NCBI GenBank assembly: GCA_003599885.1 | Contig: QZKW01000035.1 | Coordinates: 62,001-126,000 of the forward strand | DNA: 64,000 bases | DNA from: Desulfobacteraceae bacterium | Lineage (GTDB): Bacteria; Desulfobacterota; Desulfobacteria; Desulfobacterales; Desulfosalsimonadaceae | Reading direction: 5' to 3' | Shown: positions 52,679 through 61,053 of the stretch, piece after piece | How positions within the stretch are numbered: the first letter of the stretch is position 1 | Layout: the number at the start of each line of letters is the position of its first letter | Translations under genes and position numbers: made by a program | Notes under the pieces: model-generated | Told to the model about the DNA's origin: nothing | Database searches by the model: none | What the model saw: only the letters and a program-made list of their open reading frames with translations

Positions 52679-53920
52679 ATGAAGCAGAATGATATTATTG
52701 TTTATGGTGCGTATTGGTGCCCGGACTGCCGGCAGAGCAAACTGTTTCTGGGAGAACATCAGATTCCCTATCAGTGGGTGGACATTGAAGAAGATCCAAA
52801 GGCCGAACAGTTTGTTATCGAAAAAAACAACGGCAAGCGAATCATTCCCACCATTATTTTCCCGGACGGAACCGTATTGGTTGAGCCAACCAACGCCGAA
52901 CTGGCGGAAAAGCTCAATTTGAAAACCACTGCCAGGCACTCGCATTATGACCTGATTATAATCGGCGGCGGTCCGGCAGGACTGACCGCGGCCATATACA
53001 CGGCAAGGGAGGCCATTGACACCCTTGTCATTGAACAAGCGGCATTCGGCGGACAGGCCGCCGGCACGGAAAAACTGGATAATATGCCGGGCTTTCCGGA
53101 AGGGATATCCGGTATCGAATTTTCCGAACGGCTTCGTCAGCAGGCTGAGCGGTTCGGCGTGGAACTTCTGCAGACGCAATCGGTTGTAAAACTTTTTTCA
53201 AAAAACAACTACCGGTGCGTTGCCACAGGTGACGGCACTGTTTACAGCGCCAAAGCAATTATTATTGCCACCGGCAGCCGGTATAAAAAATTAAATGTCC
53301 CCGGAGAGAAGGACTTTCTCGGCGCAGGGGTGCATTATTGCGCCACCTGCGACGGACCGTTTTACAAAGGAAAACATGTGGCGGTGGTGGGCGGGGGCAA
53401 CAGCGCGACGGAAGAAAGCCTGCTGCTGACCAAATTTGCTGAAAGCGTTACCATACTGGTCCGGGAAAAAGAGTTTAACGCCACCCGGTTGATCCAGGAA
53501 AGTGTGCTGAGCCACCCGAAAATCAATGTACGATTTAACACAGAAGTGACTGAGTTCAAGGGTAAAAAATCAAAATTATCCAGATTGAAAATAATAAATA
53601 ATCAGACCCAAAAACAAGAAGAGCTCCCTGTAGACGGCGCATTTATTTTTATTGGACTGACTCCGAATACGAATTTTCTGAAAAAAGGCGAAATCCTTTT
53701 GAATGACTGGGGATTTATTGTTACCGGCCATGAATTGTCCCATGTCAGCCCCCGGCTTAAAGGGTATGCCAGCCGGGATCCTTCTCTTTTGGAAACCAGC
53801 CTCCCCGGTGTATTCGCCGCCGGAGATGTCAGGGACAGCAGCACCAAACAGGTGGTCAGCGCGGCAGGTGAAGGGGGAACCGCTGCCCTGCTGGTCCGGG
53901 AATACCTGAAACGGGTATGA
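52679..53920 (+). CDS. Mycoredoxin-like glutaredoxin fused to thioredoxin reductase
   Basis: 413 residues from the ATG at 52679, with GAGGTG five bases upstream. Residues 1-80 are a glutaredoxin fold with active site C14-P-D-C17 and the stretch NNGKRIIPTIIFPDGTVLVEPTNAEL, close to mycoredoxin-1 in layout. Residues about 95-413 are a TrxB-like FAD/NADPH enzyme: LIIIGGGPAGLTAAIYTARE, redox C221-A-T-C224, and VVGGGNSATEESLLL. It should pass electrons from NADPH to a disulfide through its own glutaredoxin domain. It is divergent from the S51 genes. Confidence 0.9.
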   Translation: MKQNDIIVYGAYWCPDCRQSKLFLGEHQIPYQWVDIEEDPKAEQFVIEKNNGKRIIPTIIFPDGTVLVEPTNAELAEKLNLKTTARHSHYDLIIIGGGPAGLTAAIYTAREAIDTLVIEQAAFGGQAAGTEKLDNMPGFPEGISGIEFSERLRQQAERFGVELLQTQSVVKLFSKNNYRCVATGDGTVYSAKAIIIATGSRYKKLNVPGEKDFLGAGVHYCATCDGPFYKGKHVAVVGGGNSATEESLLLTKFAESVTILVREKEFNATRLIQESVLSHPKINVRFNTEVTEFKGKKSKLSRLKIINNQTQKQEELPVDGAFIFIGLTPNTNFLKKGEILLNDWGFIVTGHELSHVSPRLKGYASRDPSLLETSLPGVFAAGDVRDSSTKQVVSAAGEGGTAALLVREYLKRV

Positions 53921-54611
53921 TGGCGGGGGGTGAAAACCTCGCTTGCTGATCGGAATGCCGCTTTATTTTCCACCGCAAAAGAACGCAAAAAGCGCGAAAG
54001 AAAAATCACTTTTTTAAAAAAATAGTGACGCGAGGGGCGGAAATGATGCATGGCGCTTGGAGCGCAGGGGTAAAGTTATAAGTTTGAAGCGTCTGAAGTG
54101 CGCTAAGGTTGATGATGCGCTTTGCGCTGATTTTTTATTAAAATTGTACTTATCACTTCCAATTTTTTTTCTTTGTAATTAAAACATGACCTGTCGCCGA
54201 TGGGGTTTTTCGCCCATTGCGACGCGGCTCTGCCCTTTCTGGTTTCCGTGGATCACGGGGCAAACTGTCTGAGCGGATAAATGCCGATAAACAAGACAGG
54301 CGAAGCTTATGGACACTGGCAGGAAAGAAAGTTGACACAAGAAGAGGCTTTGCGTTTGCTGAGTGTTTGCGAGTATAATATGCCCCCTCGCCCGATTGTG
54401 AAACCCTTTGAAACGCGACCACCCATGGGTTACATTCTCTGCATTTACTTTTTTTGTGTTTTAAAATCCCACAGTGCTTTAAATCCCATTGACGTCCGGC
54501 GGATGTGTGTTACATTATTAAACAGATAACGGCGTTCAGGAAGCAAAACTGCATTTCTTAAATTGCCGCAAAATAATCGGTCCCAGATATCAACATTCGG
54601 AGATAAAACCG
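53921..54611. other. Gene-poor gap with repeat copy and hairpins
   Basis: About 690 bases without a supported gene. It holds an AT-rich hairpin (TCACTTTTTT/AAAAAAATAGTGA near 54005-54030), a GCGC-TTT-GCGC stem followed by T-rich sequence near 54115-54138 that may end the reductase transcript, and dispersed repeat copy B. A plus-strand 82-codon frame from 54281 (with KLTQEEALRLLSVCEYNMPPRP) has no ribosome site and no recognised family; it may be relic. Confidence 0.5.
54205..54290 (+). repeat. Dispersed repeat copy B
   Basis: Related to 5372-5464 in the same orientation: TTTTTCGCCCATTGCGACGCGGCTCTG, then GGATCACGGGGCAAACTGTCTGAGCGGATAAA. On the minus strand this copy encodes FIRSDSLPRDPRKPERAEPRRNGRKTPS in an open frame, so it is less decayed than copy A. 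It may be the end of a former mobile element or a shared peptide-coding relic. Confidence 0.6.
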
Positions 54612-56483
54612 ATGCCCACCCCTTACTGGCCGGATGCCTATGTCAGCAAACGGCGGGAAGCCCCCGAAGCGATTAAAATGATTCGCTCTGGTCAACGGAT
54701 TTTTATCGGCTCATCCTGCGGGGAACCCCAGCATCTGGCCAATACCCTTATCCATATGGCCGATCATTTTTCGGATCTTGAAATCGTTCGCCTCATGAGC
54801 ATTTCGGACTCACCGGTCACCCGCCTGGCAAATGAAAACATTTACGAAAATTTCAGCATCCGGAATATTTATCATGGGTCCGCCGCTGCCAAACACCTGG
54901 CATCCAGCAAACCCTATATCACGCCCATTAATCTTTCCGCAGTGCCCGGCTTGTTTCTGAAACGTCAGCTTCCCCTGAATGCCGCACTAGTCCAGACCTC
55001 TCCGCCGGATGATTTCGGATGGATGAGCCTGGGCATTTCCGTTGATATCTGCATGGCGGCGGTTCAGTCCGCCGATCTGGTCATTGCCCAGGTCAACCCG
55101 AAAGTACCCCGGGTTCTGGGCCGCAGTTTCATTCATGTGAATGATGTGGATGTGGTGGTGGAAAAAGAGGAACCGCTTCTGACCCTCGACAATCTGCCGG
55201 AATTTGAGACCGCCCACAAAATCGCCCGTCTGGTGGCCAACCTGATTGAAGACGGCTCCACATTTCAACTCGGCCTGGGCGCGACCCCCAAGGCCATCTT
55301 GATGGCGCTTGCAGGTAAAAACGACCTGGGGGTTCATACCCAGTTTATTATCGATGGCATCATGGATCTGGTGTCCATCGGGGTCATCACCAACCGCAAC
55401 AAAGGCATCAATAACGGCAAGCTGGTGGCCAGCACGGCAGTGGGGTCAAACAATCTGTACGACTTTATTCATGACAATCCGTCCATTGAGTTTTATCCGT
55501 CGGATTACGTCAACCATCCCGGCATTATCTCCCAGCACAATAAAATGATGTCGGTCAATATGGTCATGGAAATGGACCTGACCGGTCAGGCATCCGTGGA
55601 CGCCCTGCCCAATAATTATTTCGCAGGGGTCACCAGCATGATTGATTTTGTGCGTGGCGCGGCCATGTCCCTCAACGGAAAATCCATCCTGCTGATCCCT
55701 TCGACTTCCATCGACGGGGAGAGCAGCCGCATTGTCGGGGCAATGGAAAGCGGCGGCGTAGTGATCCCCAGAGGAGACGTTTCCTATGTGGTCAGCGAAT
55801 TCGGGGCGGTGAATCTTTTCGGAAAAAATCTTCAGGAACGCGCCACAGCCATGATCAGCCTGGCCCACCCGAAATTCCGGGATGAACTATTTATCAAAGC
55901 CAAAGAGCTGGGGCTGATGACCCATTCCCGCCAGCTGGGCGACTCCCTTCGCAGCGTGTATCCGGCGGGCCTGGAAGAAACCCGCAGATACGGAGAACAG
56001 ACCGTTACCTTCCGCCCGGCCAAACCCGTTGATGACCGCCGCATTCAGGAGCATTTCTACACCCTGGACAAAAAAGACGTGGTGGCCCGGTTCTTCCATG
56101 AAAAAACATCGTTTCTCAGGGACGACCTGGAAGCCATGTTTGAGACCGACTACATTAAAAACCTGACCCTTCTGGCCCTGACCGGCGAATTCGGTTTCGG
56201 CAATGTGGTGGGCATCGGGGCTTACATGATCGAACCCAAAAAAAATATCGCTGAAGTGGCGTTCTCCGTTACCAAAAAATGGCAGGGACGCGGAATCGCG
56301 TCGGTTCTCCTGCTGAAGCTCGCCCATGCGGCAAAGGACAACGGTATATCGGGCCTTGCCGCCTACACAGCTCCGGACAACAGCAGCATGATCAAATTGT
56401 TCAAAAAACTGCCCTGGAAAGTGAGGCAATCGCTGGATGACGGCATGATGATTTTAACCTGCAATTTTGAAGAAAACGCATAA
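54612..56483 (+). CDS. Acetyl-CoA hydrolase/CoA-transferase fused to GNAT acetyltransferase
   Basis: 623 residues. Residues 1-440 are the acetyl-CoA hydrolase/4-hydroxybutyrate CoA-transferase fold (AIKMIRSGQRIFIGSSCGEPQHLANTL; FQLGLGATPKAI; STSIDGESSRIVGAM; TVVSEFGAVNLFGKN-like VSEFGAVNLFGKNLQERA). Residues about 475-623 are a GNAT domain with the acetyl-CoA loop KKWQGRGIASVLLLKLAHAAK. The transferase part handles acetate/acetyl-CoA exchange. The GNAT part may acetylate proteins, the adjacent AcsA being the obvious candidate, as AcuA does in Bacillus. The acsA gene follows after 20 bases. Confidence 0.9.
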   Translation: MPTPYWPDAYVSKRREAPEAIKMIRSGQRIFIGSSCGEPQHLANTLIHMADHFSDLEIVRLMSISDSPVTRLANENIYENFSIRNIYHGSAAAKHLASSKPYITPINLSAVPGLFLKRQLPLNAALVQTSPPDDFGWMSLGISVDICMAAVQSADLVIAQVNPKVPRVLGRSFIHVNDVDVVVEKEEPLLTLDNLPEFETAHKIARLVANLIEDGSTFQLGLGATPKAILMALAGKNDLGVHTQFIIDGIMDLVSIGVITNRNKGINNGKLVASTAVGSNNLYDFIHDNPSIEFYPSDYVNHPGIISQHNKMMSVNMVMEMDLTGQASVDALPNNYFAGVTSMIDFVRGAAMSLNGKSILLIPSTSIDGESSRIVGAMESGGVVIPRGDVSYVVSEFGAVNLFGKNLQERATAMISLAHPKFRDELFIKAKELGLMTHSRQLGDSLRSVYPAGLEETRRYGEQTVTFRPAKPVDDRRIQEHFYTLDKKDVVARFFHEKTSFLRDDLEAMFETDYIKNLTLLALTGEFGFGNVVGIGAYMIEPKKNIAEVAFSVTKKWQGRGIASVLLLKLAHAAKDNGISGLAAYTAPDNSSMIKLFKKLPWKVRQSLDDGMMILTCNFEENA

Positions 56484-56503
56484 ACAAATAATAAGGAGGT
56501 CCT

Positions 56504-58468
56504 ATGACTGAGCACCCCAAATTTTATGACGCACACCTCGAAGAATACCAAAAAGTTGCATACATCAACAGCACTGAACAATACCAGACCATGTACCGCC
56601 GGTCCATAGACAACCCGGAGGCATTCTGGGGAGAACAGGCGAAAAAATACCTGACCTGGGACAAAGAATGGGATTTTGTGCTGAAATATGATTTCAGTGA
56701 AGCCAACATCCAGTGGTTCGGCGGCGGCAAACTGAACGCCTCCTACAACTGCCTTGACCGGCACCTGCCCGCCCTCAAGGACAAAATCGCCTATTTCTGG
56801 GAAGGGGACCGGCCCGAAGATACCCGCACCTATACCTATGGCGACCTCTATGAGCGCGTCAACCGGTTTGCCGCAATCCTGAAATCACGGGGCGTCCAAA
56901 AAGGCGACCGGGTGATCATTTACCTGCCCATGATCATCGAACTGCCGGTTTCCCTGCTGGCCTGCGCCCGAATCGGCGCGATCCACAGCGTGGTGTTCGG
57001 AGGATTCTCTGCTGAAGCCATCGCCAACCGCGTCAAGGACTGTGACGCCAAACTCGTGATCACGGCAGACGGCGGGTATCGGGGCGGCAAGCCCGTTTCC
57101 CTGAAAAACAATGTGGACGCGGCCCTGAAATCCTGCCCCAACGTCACGTCCGTGGTCGTAGTTAAACACACCGGCACGGACATTCAACTGGATTCCCCAA
57201 AGGAAATCTGGTGGCATGAGGCAGCGGCGGACCCAAGCCTTCCCGCCTATGTTGCACCTGAGCCCATGGACGCCGAAGACCCCCTGTTTATTCTGTATAC
57301 CAGCGGCAGCACCGGAAAGCCCAAAGGCGTGGTCCATACCCATGGCGGCTACCTGCTGTATGCGGCCATCACCACGGAGCTGGTGTTTGACCTCAAAAAA
57401 GACGAGATCTTCTGGTGCACGGCAGACATTGGATGGATCACCGGGCACAATTATATTGTCTACGGTCCCCTCATCAACGGGCTTTCCAGCGTGATGTTCG
57501 AAGGGGTGCCGAGCTATCCGGATTTCGACCGGTTCTGGGCCATTGTCAGCAAATACAAGGTGCAGAAATTCTACACCGCCCCCACCGCCATCCGGGCCCT
57601 GGCCAAGGAAGGCGCAACTCATGTGCAGAAACATGACATCTCCTGCCTCAAGCTCCTGGGCACCGTGGGCGAGCCCATCAACCCGGAAGCCTGGCGCTGG
57701 TATTACCATCATGTGGGCCGTGACTGGTGCCCGATTGTCGACACCTGGTGGCAGACCGAAACCGGCGGCCACATGCTCACCCCCCTGCCCGGCGTGGCCC
57801 CCATCAAACCGGGTTCCTGCTCGTTCCCGTTTTTCGGGGTGGATCCCGTGATTCTGGACGACACCGGCGTTGAAGTAAAATTCCCCAATGAAGAAGGCCT
57901 TCTCTGCATCCGCAAGCCCTGGCCGGGTATCGCCCGAACGGTTTACGGCGATCATGAACGCTTCCGGGACACCTATTTCAGCCAGGTGAAAGGCATGTAT
58001 TTTACGGGTGACGGGGCGCGAAAAGATGAAGACGGATATTTCTGGATTATCGGCCGCATTGACGACGTGATCAATGTTTCCGGGCATCGGCTGGGAACTG
58101 CGGAGGTGGAATCCGCCCTGGTGCTGCACCGGATGGTGGCGGAAGCGGCTGTGGTCGGGTTCCCGCACTCCATCAAGGGCCAGGGCATTTACGCCTTCAT
58201 CATCTTGAAAAGCGGCGTGACCGCATCCGATGACCTGAAGAAAGAACTGGTCCAGCAGGTGCGCAAGGAAATCGGCCCCATCGCCACCATTGACGTGATC
58301 CAGTTTACCGAAGGCTTGCCCAAAACCCGGAGCGGTAAAATCATGCGCCGCATCTTGAAAAAAATCGCCGCCGGAAAACTGGACGAACTGGGCGACACCT
58401 CCACCATTGCCGACGAATCCGTCATCACCACCCTGATTGACAAACGGGAGGATGTGTCGGCGTTGTAG
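56504..58468 (+). CDS. acsA: Acetyl-CoA synthetase
   Basis: 654 residues, the standard length. A perfect AAGGAGGT site precedes the ATG. Adenylation motifs ILYTSGSTGKPKGVVHTHGGYLL, TADIGWITGHNYIVYGPL, WWQTETGGHML, GDGARKDEDGYFWIIGRIDDVINVSGHRLGTAEVESAL and PKTRSGKIMRRILKKIA are all intact; K612 in SGK is the lysine whose acetylation inactivates AcsA in Salmonella and Bacillus. It makes acetyl-CoA from acetate, ATP and CoA. It forms an operon with the upstream CoA-transferase/GNAT fusion. Confidence 0.96.
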   Translation: MTEHPKFYDAHLEEYQKVAYINSTEQYQTMYRRSIDNPEAFWGEQAKKYLTWDKEWDFVLKYDFSEANIQWFGGGKLNASYNCLDRHLPALKDKIAYFWEGDRPEDTRTYTYGDLYERVNRFAAILKSRGVQKGDRVIIYLPMIIELPVSLLACARIGAIHSVVFGGFSAEAIANRVKDCDAKLVITADGGYRGGKPVSLKNNVDAALKSCPNVTSVVVVKHTGTDIQLDSPKEIWWHEAAADPSLPAYVAPEPMDAEDPLFILYTSGSTGKPKGVVHTHGGYLLYAAITTELVFDLKKDEIFWCTADIGWITGHNYIVYGPLINGLSSVMFEGVPSYPDFDRFWAIVSKYKVQKFYTAPTAIRALAKEGATHVQKHDISCLKLLGTVGEPINPEAWRWYYHHVGRDWCPIVDTWWQTETGGHMLTPLPGVAPIKPGSCSFPFFGVDPVILDDTGVEVKFPNEEGLLCIRKPWPGIARTVYGDHERFRDTYFSQVKGMYFTGDGARKDEDGYFWIIGRIDDVINVSGHRLGTAEVESALVLHRMVAEAAVVGFPHSIKGQGIYAFIILKSGVTASDDLKKELVQQVRKEIGPIATIDVIQFTEGLPKTRSGKIMRRILKKIAAGKLDELGDTSTIADESVITTLIDKREDVSAL

Positions 58469-58553
58469 CGGCTTGTTTGGAAACCCTGGAACAAACCTGA
58501 CAACAAAAGGCGGAACTCGTTGAAAACACGGGGTTTGATCATCCTTATTATAC

Positions 58554-58615
58554 CCGTAGGAGCGGGCCATGCCCGCGATCATTTCCGCAATCGCGGGCAT
58601 GGCCCGCTCCTACGG
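58554..58615. repeat. REP-like palindrome, copy 2
   Basis: Second copy of the element at 17526-17587, with identical 26-base arms (58554-58579, 58590-58615) and loop CATTTCCGCA. It lies 85 bases after acsA and could cap its transcript. It marks the left side of the reverse-transcriptase insert. Confidence 0.85.
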
Positions 58616-58645
58616 CCGAAACGATGATCAAATCCAAAATACGCA

Positions 58646-58686
58646 GTGCGACAGGTGTAGTGATGATAGCGCAGAACCTGTCGCAC
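58646..58686 (+). ncRNA. Possible structured RNA upstream of the reverse transcriptase
   Basis: GTGCGACAGGT (58646-58656) pairs perfectly with ACCTGTCGCAC (58676-58686) around a 19-base loop, giving an 11-bp stem about 90 bases before the reverse-transcriptase ATG. Several defence-associated reverse transcriptases use a structured RNA encoded just upstream. The stem could equally be an inverted repeat of a mobile element, so this is a candidate only. The rest of 58469-58778 holds the REP element and no gene. Confidence 0.35.
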
Positions 58687-58778
58687 CTGTTCCATCAGCT
58701 TCAATTTGGGGTCGGGCTTGAGTTTGGGCTTATTTCCCATGTATCAAAAATGTTATACCTCAATTGATGAGTTGAAAC

Positions 58779-60278
58779 ATGAAAAAATTGGTTGAACTTT
58801 CAAACGAAGAAGCAAGAAAGCACTTCCTTAAAGGGAGCAGCTACTTCAACGGAGATATGCCCAGCTACATCAGTTTTGAGCCGATTTTGGCTGAAGTTGA
58901 GGCGGTGTTGAATGGGGGATACTACTCTGCATTTAAGTCGGCAAATCCAAACGACTATTCAGGCGTAAATTACAATTTCGTTGCAAATAAGGACGGAAAG
59001 CTCGCGTGGCGGCCATATGAGCTAATACACCCAGCGATTTATGTCTCCTTGGTGAATGTGCTATGCGATCCAGAGAACTGGTTACTTGTTACTAAGCGTT
59101 TGTCGGAGTTTGACGGTTGCGCAATTGACTGTTGCAGCGCTCCTGTGCTGTCACTGGATAATCAAACAGATGTGGCAAAGCAAATTAGAAGTTGGTGGCA
59201 AAGTGTTGAGCAGCAGTCATTAATCTATTCGATGGAGTTCAGTCACGTTCTTCATACCGATGTAATAGACTGTTATGGTTCTCTATACACACACAGTATT
59301 TCTTGGGCACTCCACGGAAAAGAAAACGCGAAAAATAATAAACGAAATAAATCTCTTCTAGGAAACAAAATTGATTGGCACTTCCAAGCGAGCCGGTATG
59401 GCCAGACCAACGGTATCTCACAGGGTTCTGTCTTGATGGATTTCGTCGCGGAGATCGTGCTTGGTTATGTCGACGAACTGATCAATCACACGCTGCATGA
59501 TCAGACTGATTTTCGCATTCTCAGATATCGTGATGACTACAGGATATTTGCCAATAGTAGTGATGATCGGGCTGAAGAAATACTGAAAATAGTCAGCGAT
59601 AGTTTGCGGTCGGTCGGGATGAAGCTAGGAGTATCGAAGACTTTCTTAAGCAGGAATGTCGTTGAGGGTTCAATTAAGCCTGACAAGATGGCAGGCATTG
59701 ACCTACAAGACCTCGGTGAAGCAAATGCAAAGACCATTCAAAAACAACTTCTGAGGCTACATTCATTTGGACAGCGGTTCCCAAATTGCGGAACTCTCCG
59801 GCGTTTGGTTAGCGAGTTTCACTCCAAGATTTCTAAGCAAGCCGAAAAACCCGATGACCTTGAGGTGCAAGTTGCAATTGCAGCAGACATTGGCTTCGTT
59901 TCCCCATCTACTTTTCCCGCCGTTGCCGGTATCCTGAGTCATCTCATTTCACTCGCCTCAACAGAAGAAAAATCTCGACTGTGGACGAAGGTTTGTAAAA
60001 AGATGAGGCGTGTGCCTTATAACGGTTACCTCGAAATATGGTTGCAGCGGGTGACTCAGCCGAAAGCTGTTGGCATACCGTTCAATAGCGATGAGCGAAT
60101 ATGTCAAATCGTGAATGGTGAAACTCCAAATCTATGGGAAAATGGATGGATCAGATGTGATGGTTTAAAGGACGCTTTGAAAGTATCAAAAATTGTTGTG
60201 GGTTCAGCGGTTGATACTCCAGAATTGGTACAACCTGAAGAAGTCGAGCTGTTTAAAAAAAACGCATGGGCGTACTGA
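58779..60278 (+). CDS. Reverse transcriptase of the unknown-group/defence type
   Basis: 499 residues. Palm motifs: A-like HVLHTDVIDCYGSLYTHSISWAL, B GQTNGISQGSVLMDFVAEIVL, and C LRYRDDYRIF with YRDD at 250-253 holding the catalytic Asp pair. There is no maturase, endonuclease or integrase domain and no group II intron structure nearby; the 200-residue helical C-terminus is unassigned. This fits the unknown-group/Abi-like class, many of which protect against phage (DRT systems). The exact group cannot be named. Codon use and GC are lower than in the flanking acetate genes, a sign of transfer. Confidence 0.87.
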   Translation: MKKLVELSNEEARKHFLKGSSYFNGDMPSYISFEPILAEVEAVLNGGYYSAFKSANPNDYSGVNYNFVANKDGKLAWRPYELIHPAIYVSLVNVLCDPENWLLVTKRLSEFDGCAIDCCSAPVLSLDNQTDVAKQIRSWWQSVEQQSLIYSMEFSHVLHTDVIDCYGSLYTHSISWALHGKENAKNNKRNKSLLGNKIDWHFQASRYGQTNGISQGSVLMDFVAEIVLGYVDELINHTLHDQTDFRILRYRDDYRIFANSSDDRAEEILKIVSDSLRSVGMKLGVSKTFLSRNVVEGSIKPDKMAGIDLQDLGEANAKTIQKQLLRLHSFGQRFPNCGTLRRLVSEFHSKISKQAEKPDDLEVQVAIAADIGFVSPSTFPAVAGILSHLISLASTEEKSRLWTKVCKKMRRVPYNGYLEIWLQRVTQPKAVGIPFNSDERICQIVNGETPNLWENGWIRCDGLKDALKVSKIVVGSAVDTPELVQPEEVELFKKNAWAY

Positions 60279-60309
60279 CGCAAATTTTCACCTCGCGAAA
60301 AAGATTGCG

Positions 60310-60365
60310 GCCTAGCATAAGAATCCACCGAACGGCTACAGCCGCCGGTGACCCTTACGTTAGAC
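60310..60365 (+). other. attC-like integron recombination site
   Basis: Ends GCCTAGC (60310-60316) and GTTAGAC (60359-60365) resemble R'' and R' boxes (RYYYAAC/GTTRRRY, one mismatch in R''). Between them CACCG-aa-CGGC-taca-GCCG-c-CGGTG folds into an imperfect stem with extrahelical bases, as in attC sites. Length 56 bases is at the low end for attC. It sits 31 bases after the reverse-transcriptase stop and 16 bases before the exonuclease ATG, as expected at a cassette junction. No integrase gene is in view. Confidence 0.55.
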
Positions 60366-60381
60366 CACACGGGAGCGACAC

Positions 60382-60954
60382 ATGTATTTATTCTTCGACA
60401 CAGAAACGACCGGGATACCAAAGGACTACAATGCACCAGTTTCAGATATTAAAAACTGGCCGCGACTTGTGCAAATTGCATGGTTGGTCACTGATAAGAA
60501 TGGAAATGAAATCAAGAGCGCAGAGTACATTATCAAGCCAAACGGTTTTTCGATTCCCGAAGAAGTAGCCAAGATTCACGGAATCACTAACGAGCTTGCC
60601 AGCCGATCTGGTGTTGACTTGAAGCCTGTTCTAGAAGAAATCACAATAGATATTTCTACAGCCATGGTCTTAGTTGCGCACAATATGAAGTTTGATGAAA
60701 AGATACTCGGCGCAGAGTTTTTACGAATGGGCTACCTCAACCATATTGACGAAAAACCAAGAAAATGTACGATGCAATCATCAACAAACTTCTGTCAGAT
60801 TCCTGGCCCATATGGAAACAAATGGCCAAAATTACAGGAACTTTACAAGAAACTTTTTCGAGAAGACTTTGATAATGCCCATAACGCCCTTGCTGATGTC
60901 AGAGCTTGTTCAAAATGCTACTTCGAACTTAGGCGAATTGGCGTTATGGAATAG
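60382..60954 (+). CDS. DEDDh-family 3'-5' exonuclease
   Basis: A 190-residue DnaQ-like exonuclease. Exo I FFDTETTGIP (D6, E8), KIHGITNELA, Exo II VAHNMKFDEKI, and Exo III NAHNALADVRACS with the His and Asp of the DEDDh set. It degrades single-stranded DNA or RNA ends. It is the stand-alone form without polymerase. Its location after a reverse transcriptase suggests either an adjunct nuclease or an unrelated cassette gene joined by the attC-like site. GC is lower than in neighbours. Confidence 0.9.
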   Translation: MYLFFDTETTGIPKDYNAPVSDIKNWPRLVQIAWLVTDKNGNEIKSAEYIIKPNGFSIPEEVAKIHGITNELASRSGVDLKPVLEEITIDISTAMVLVAHNMKFDEKILGAEFLRMGYLNHIDEKPRKCTMQSSTNFCQIPGPYGNKWPKLQELYKKLFREDFDNAHNALADVRACSKCYFELRRIGVME

Positions 60955-61053
60955 CAAAATGAAATCCAGCCAATCGCCATGCTCCGGCTGATTTTTGTAC
61001 GAAATAATAAGAGATGGATAGCCAAATCAACCATTAACAATTGATTATTAACC

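Noticed and set aside
54281-54529. 82-codon plus-strand frame in the gap before the CoA-transferase
   Set aside because: Partly overlaps the dispersed repeat, lacks a ribosome site and family; kept only as possible relic in the gap entry.
56885-58600. 571-codon open frame opposite acsA
   Set aside because: It mirrors a certain gene with high third-position GC, has His/Gly-rich non-protein-like sequence and no ribosome site; antisense shadow.
58779-60278. Group II intron or retron reverse transcriptase
   Set aside because: No maturase or HNH domain, no intron domain V-like sequence seen, and no retron msr/msd arrangement recognised.
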